A DNA stretch of 64,000 bases from Pseudomonas sp. ANT_H12B (lineage in GTDB: Bacteria > Pseudomonadota > Gammaproteobacteria > Pseudomonadales > Pseudomonadaceae): NCBI RefSeq assembly GCF_008369325.1, contig NZ_VOBI01000014.1, positions 62,001 through 126,000 on the forward strand, read 5' to 3'. Made by a program: the position numbers and the translations under genes. Shown here piece by piece: positions 60,600 through 64,000 of this stretch. Below the pieces are notes generated by a model. That model ran no database searches. It was given only the letters and a program-made list of their open reading frames with translations, and was not told the DNA's origin. Position 1 is the stretch's first letter; each line of letters opens with the position of its first letter.

Positions 60600-61283
60600 A
60601 TGCGAATTTTATTGGTTGAAGACAACCGCGATATCCTGGCCAATCTGGCCGATTACCTGGGGCTCAAAGGCTATACCGTGGATTGCGCACAGGACGGTTT
60701 GTCAGGGCTGCACCTGGCCGCCACCGAACATTACGACTTGATCGTGCTCGACATCATGCTGCCCGGCATTGACGGTTACACCCTGTGCAAACGGCTGCGC
60801 GAAGACGCCCGTCGCGACACGCCGGTGATCATGCTCACCGCTCGCGACCAGCTTGACGACCGGCTGCAGGGCTTCAAGTCCGGCGCCGACGATTACCTGA
60901 TCAAACCGTTTGCCCTGTCTGAACTGGCGGCGCGGATCGAGGCCGTCATGCGCCGTACCCAAGGTGGCGGTCGCCGCACCTTACAGGTCGGTGACCTGAG
61001 CTACGACCTCGATACCCTGGAAGTGACCCGCGAAGGCCGTCTGCTGAAACTCAACCCGGTGGGCCTGAAGTTGCTGGCTGTGCTGATGCAGAAAAGCCCG
61101 CATGTATTGCGCCGTGAAATTCTCGAAGAAGCGTTGTGGGGCGATGACTGTCCGGACAGCGACAGCTTGCGAAGCCACGTCCACCAATTGCGTCAGGTGA
61201 TCGACAAGCCGTTCGCCAAACCGTTGCTGCAAACCGTGCACGGTGTGGGTTATCGCTTGGCCGAGGGGCGTGATGGAGTTTAA
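60600..61283 (+). CDS. colR: Response regulator ColR
   Basis: A 227-residue OmpR/PhoB-type regulator: receiver domain (LLVEDNRDIL, phospho-Asp in LIVLDIMLPGIDGYTL, KPFALSELAARI) and a C-terminal winged helix (VLRREILEEALWGDD, LRSHVHQLRQVIDKPF). With ColS it controls outer-membrane and LPS homeostasis, root colonisation and metal tolerance in pseudomonads. Two ATGs exist (60594, 60600); the second fits GGAGGAG spacing better. Confidence 0.93.
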   Translation: MRILLVEDNRDILANLADYLGLKGYTVDCAQDGLSGLHLAATEHYDLIVLDIMLPGIDGYTLCKRLREDARRDTPVIMLTARDQLDDRLQGFKSGADDYLIKPFALSELAARIEAVMRRTQGGGRRTLQVGDLSYDLDTLEVTREGRLLKLNPVGLKLLAVLMQKSPHVLRREILEEALWGDDCPDSDSLRSHVHQLRQVIDKPFAKPLLQTVHGVGYRLAEGRDGV

Positions 61284-62556
61284 ACAGAGCCTTGCTCAAC
61301 GGATCATCATTGCTTTTGCGCTGATGAGCGCACTGGTCGCGGGAGCCTTTGCCATGGGCATTGTGGCGACCGTGCACCTGGTGGAAGAAAAGCTGATTTC
61401 GGCAGGCCTGGGCGGCGATCTGCAACGTCTGTTGCTGATGGACAGTGTCTCGGACTGGAGCCATCGCCCGGAACCCGACCAGCTGTTCTATTTCAGCGGC
61501 GGGCCTGGCGACTTCGAATTGCCCAAGGATTTGCGTCACCTGGACTCGGGTTTTCACGAAGTGTTTCGCGAGCAGTTGTCGTACCACGCGATGGTTGAAG
61601 TCGTCGACGGCAGGCGGTATGTGCTGTTGCAGGATCAGAGCGATTTCGAGGAGCGTGAACGGGTGCTGTTTGCCGTGGTGCTGGTGGGCTTCGTGCTGAG
61701 CCTGGCGCTGGCAGTATTTCTTGGCTGGGTGCTGGCGCGCAAAGTGATGGCGCCCGTGGTTAGGCTGGCCCGTCAGGTCCGTCATCGCGATCAATTATTG
61801 GGTCTTGCTCCCCCTCTGGCGCCAGACTACGCCGCCGATGAGGTGGGCGAGTTGGCGGTAGCCTTCGATGCCACCCTCGGGCGTTTGCGTCAGGCATTGA
61901 CCCGCGAGCGATTGTTCACCAGTGATGTCAGTCACGAACTGCGCACACCCTTGATGGTGTTGGCCAGTTCCTGTGAGCTGCTGTTGGAAAACCCCGGTAT
62001 CGATCAGCGTGGCCGGGCGCAAGTCGAGCGAATCGCCCGTGCCTGCGAAGAGATGCGTGAGCTGGTGCAGACCTTCCTCATGCTGGCCCGTGCTCAACAT
62101 GAACACGCCAGCATGTCGCCGCAGCAGACCCTGAGCCAGGTGGCTGACGGGCTACTCAATCTATGGCGCGAGCCGATCGAGGCCAAGGGCTTGCAACTGA
62201 TGTTTGAGCCGGGTAATCCGACAAGCACCCGTTACAACGCAACCCTTCTGAACGCGGTGATGGGCAACCTGCTGCGTAATGCACTGCATTACACCGAGCA
62301 TGGGTTCATCCGCTTGACCTTGACGGCCACAGGGTTCGTGGTCGAGGACAGCGGTGTGGGCATTCCCGAGGAAAAACGCGAAGCGATGTTCGAGCCTTTC
62401 GTGCGTGGCAACGAGAAACGCGGAGAAGGCCTGGGGCTGGGCTTGTCGCTGGTACAGCGGATTTGCGAAAACCAGGCTTGGATCGTTAGTCTGACGAACA
62501 TGGAGCCTAATGGCTGTCGTTTTCAAGTGGATTTGTATTCATCAGACGTGAACTGA
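61273..62556 (+). CDS. colS: Sensor histidine kinase ColS
   Basis: A 427-residue membrane kinase: N-terminal helix (about 9-30), a periplasmic sensor of about 100 residues that carries an EERE stretch (an ExxE-type metal motif as reported for ColS, alignment unverified), a second helix, HAMP, HisKA with SDVSHELRTPL, and HATPase (NLLRNALHYTE, VEDSGVGIPEE, GLGLGLSLV). It overlaps the colR end by 11 bases, so translation is coupled. Confidence 0.94.
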   Translation: MEFKQSLAQRIIIAFALMSALVAGAFAMGIVATVHLVEEKLISAGLGGDLQRLLLMDSVSDWSHRPEPDQLFYFSGGPGDFELPKDLRHLDSGFHEVFREQLSYHAMVEVVDGRRYVLLQDQSDFEERERVLFAVVLVGFVLSLALAVFLGWVLARKVMAPVVRLARQVRHRDQLLGLAPPLAPDYAADEVGELAVAFDATLGRLRQALTRERLFTSDVSHELRTPLMVLASSCELLLENPGIDQRGRAQVERIARACEEMRELVQTFLMLARAQHEHASMSPQQTLSQVADGLLNLWREPIEAKGLQLMFEPGNPTSTRYNATLLNAVMGNLLRNALHYTEHGFIRLTLTATGFVVEDSGVGIPEEKREAMFEPFVRGNEKRGEGLGLGLSLVQRICENQAWIVSLTNMEPNGCRFQVDLYSSDVN

Positions 62557-62631
62557 TCGACCCGCTTCGGGGGAGTGGCCCAGAGCTATCATTGGCCGCC
62601 TGTAAAACCCTGAAATAGTTTGGGCTTTTAC

Positions 62632-62647
62632 ATGACAATTTTTTCAC
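62632..62647 (+). promoter_or_regulatory. ColR-type binding box upstream of the methyltransferase-inaA pair
   Basis: ATGACAATTTTTTCAC matches 15 of 16 positions of YYNASNNYTTTTTCAC, 71 bases before the methyltransferase start. Confidence 0.55.
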
Positions 62648-62717
62648 AATGAGATGACCTGACGCTGACATGGCACTCCCTAACTTGGGTGCCATCAGAC
62701 GTTCAGGAGACTTGATG

Positions 62718-63386
62718 ATGGATGGCCCGATCAAACTCGATTTTTCCGAAAAGTACGACGATCAACACGCTCAACGATATCTGCGCAAACATCAGGATGG
62801 TCTCGGCCGTCGTCTGTCCCACTGGCGTGACGAACAACTGGCGCGAAAGGCGCTGGCACTGGTTGGTGAGCCCGGACTGGTTCTCGATTTACCCTGTGGC
62901 GCGGGGCGTTTCTGGCCATTGCTGGCGGAAAAAACCAATCGGGCAATCATCGGAGCCGACAACTCCGAGTCCATGCTGAAGATCGCCACCCAGGCGCAAC
63001 CCGGTGAGGTGGTAAAACGGGTACAACCTTTGCACACTTCTGCATTCGACATTGCCTTGCCCGATAACGCCGTCGACAGCATTTTCTGCATGCGTTTGCT
63101 CCATCACATCGGCGAAGCCGAACATCGACTGGCCATTTTGCGTGAATTCGAACGAGTCACCCGTGACAGCGTGATTATTTCGCTGTGGGTGGACGGCAAT
63201 TTTAAAGCGTGGAAACGTAAACGCACCGAGAAAACTCGGGGGCAGGAAGGTTACCAGAATCGATTTGTGTTACCCGCCGCTACGGTAGAAAAGGAATTCG
63301 AGCAGGCAGGTTTCCGTATCCAGGAACAACTGGATTTTTTACCACTCTATGCCATGTGGCGAGTTTACGTATTACGCAAGAGGTAG
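62718..63386 (+). CDS. SAM-dependent methyltransferase (orf222-like)
   Basis: A 222-residue class I methyltransferase: GLVLDLPCGAGRFWPLL, IIGADNSESMLKIA, and DNAVDSIFCMRLLHHI. A gene of this length (orf222) lies after colRS in P. fluorescens WCS365 from memory, with an LPS kinase next. The acceptor is not known; the context suggests LPS core. Start at 62718 (or 62715) after CAGGAG. Confidence 0.8.
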   Translation: MDGPIKLDFSEKYDDQHAQRYLRKHQDGLGRRLSHWRDEQLARKALALVGEPGLVLDLPCGAGRFWPLLAEKTNRAIIGADNSESMLKIATQAQPGEVVKRVQPLHTSAFDIALPDNAVDSIFCMRLLHHIGEAEHRLAILREFERVTRDSVIISLWVDGNFKAWKRKRTEKTRGQEGYQNRFVLPAATVEKEFEQAGFRIQEQLDFLPLYAMWRVYVLRKR

Positions 63387-63390
63387 CAGG

Positions 63391-64000
63391 ATGGCAGTGC
63401 AATGTGCAGCAAAATCGGAAGTTGCTCCCCAGGACCGCTTCGACTATTTCTGGAATCTGCGCGGTGAATGGGTGGAAGAACCCAACGTCCGTCGCGGTGG
63501 GGAAAGTGGCGTACAGCGCGTTTTGGGCAGCAATGGACAGCTGCTCTACACAAAACGCCAGACCGGGCATATCTATCGTAGCTGGCGGTACCCGTTCGGT
63601 CGGCCGACTGTATTGCGCGAACTTGATGCCCTCACCGGCATGCACCTGCTCGGCGTTCGTGTTCCGGAAATCGTGTTTTGCGGTGCACAGCGCGATCCGG
63701 TACACAAATGGCGTGCGTTGCTGGTCACCAAGGCGCTGGATGGCTTCGAGGAACTCCAACATTGGTACGCCGGCGGTGGTCGCGAACGATGCGGTGAGGC
63801 GGTGCATGATCGAGTGTTGCAGGACCTTGCCGAGAATCTGGCCCGCATGCACAAGGCGCGTTGGCAGCACAGCTGCATTTACATCAAGCACGTATTCGTG
63901 CGTGTCACTGGCGAAGGAGAGGCCGCCAAAGTCGAGGTTGCCTTGATCGATCTGGAAAAATGTCGGCAGCGTTTGACCGCCGATCGCGCGGCGGCCCATG
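63391..64000 (+). CDS. inaA: InaA-type LPS kinase-like protein (5' part)
   Basis: An ATG at 63391, 4 bases after the methyltransferase stop, opens a frame to the window end, starting MAVQCAAKSEVAPQDRFDYFWNLRGEW. Segments QLLYTKRQTGHIYRSWRYPFGRPTVLREL, LLVTKALDGFEEL, LARMHKARWQHSCIYIKHVF and LIDLEKC are those of InaA/WaaP/RfaY-like LPS sugar kinases. The C-terminus is outside the window. It is likely co-transcribed with the methyltransferase and under ColR control. Confidence 0.85.
   Translation, partial: MAVQCAAKSEVAPQDRFDYFWNLRGEWVEEPNVRRGGESGVQRVLGSNGQLLYTKRQTGHIYRSWRYPFGRPTVLRELDALTGMHLLGVRVPEIVFCGAQRDPVHKWRALLVTKALDGFEELQHWYAGGGRERCGEAVHDRVLQDLAENLARMHKARWQHSCIYIKHVFVRVTGEGEAAKVEVALIDLEKCRQRLTADRAAAH

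Overview
The window is about 60% GC, densely coding chromosome from a fluorescent Pseudomonas, most likely the P. fluorescens group. The evidence is a set of Pseudomonas-type gene neighbourhoods (hupN next to ndpA; argF to argG with bfrB, bfd, prx, rnt, pyrC and motY; colRS followed by a 222-residue methyltransferase and inaA), Pseudomonas-only small proteins such as DUF3509, and many REP/REPIN palindromes of the type common in this group. I see no rRNA, tRNA, CRISPR array, prophage or insertion sequence.

Layout. 0-9.3 kb: ndpA (cut by the window edge), hupN, rlmF, valS, an MHS-type transporter, then the yfjD/ypjD-like membrane pair. 9.5-18 kb: housekeeping genes ffh, rpsP-rimM-trmD-rplS, xerD, dsbC, hom, thrC. 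18-22.3 kb: an accessory patch with a sensor protein that stops after its PAS domain, a DUF3509 protein, a solute-binding protein and a CoA-transferase. 22.4-26 kb: yaeQ-like, recJ and an Old Yellow Enzyme. 26-31.3 kb: the glycerol regulon glpD, glpR, glpK, glpF on the minus strand. 31.7-44.6 kb: ybaK, a PhzF-like protein, an ABC ATPase overlapping argF, a molybdopterin oxidoreductase, grxD, the iron-storage pair bfrB/bfd, a 2-Cys peroxiredoxin, rnt-pyrC, motY, argG. 44.7-45.9 kb: an AT-rich patch carrying what looks like a frameshifted membrane-protein gene, followed by an orphan LuxR-type response regulator. 46.7-51.4 kb: a PA3496-like small protein, nth and an unusual Rnf cluster. 51.5-59.5 kb: metG, mrp, an SDR, a HugZ-like protein, fxsA, groESL. 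59.6-64 kb: a PAP2 phosphatase, colRS, a methyltransferase and inaA (cut by the window edge).

The most unusual item is the Rnf cluster. On the minus strand it reads rnfA-rnfB-rnfD-rnfG-rnfE-nth, with start/stop overlaps between all five rnf genes. There is no rnfC. RnfB has lost its N-terminal membrane helix and gained a roughly 190-residue charged helical tail. Three of the four cysteines expected to hold the RnfA/RnfE membrane [2Fe-2S] centre are replaced, while the FMN-attachment threonines of RnfD and RnfG are kept. This suggests a redox machine that does not use NADH in the standard way, or a remodelled flavoprotein complex.

Other regulatory readings are two ColR-like boxes flanking colRS, an ArgR operator on the argF promoter, a Fur box before bfd, a perfect palindrome resembling a GlpR operator before glpD, a Crc/Hfq CA-motif before glpF, and a sigma-32 type promoter before groES. 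Comparisons with other genomes are from memory and were not searched.
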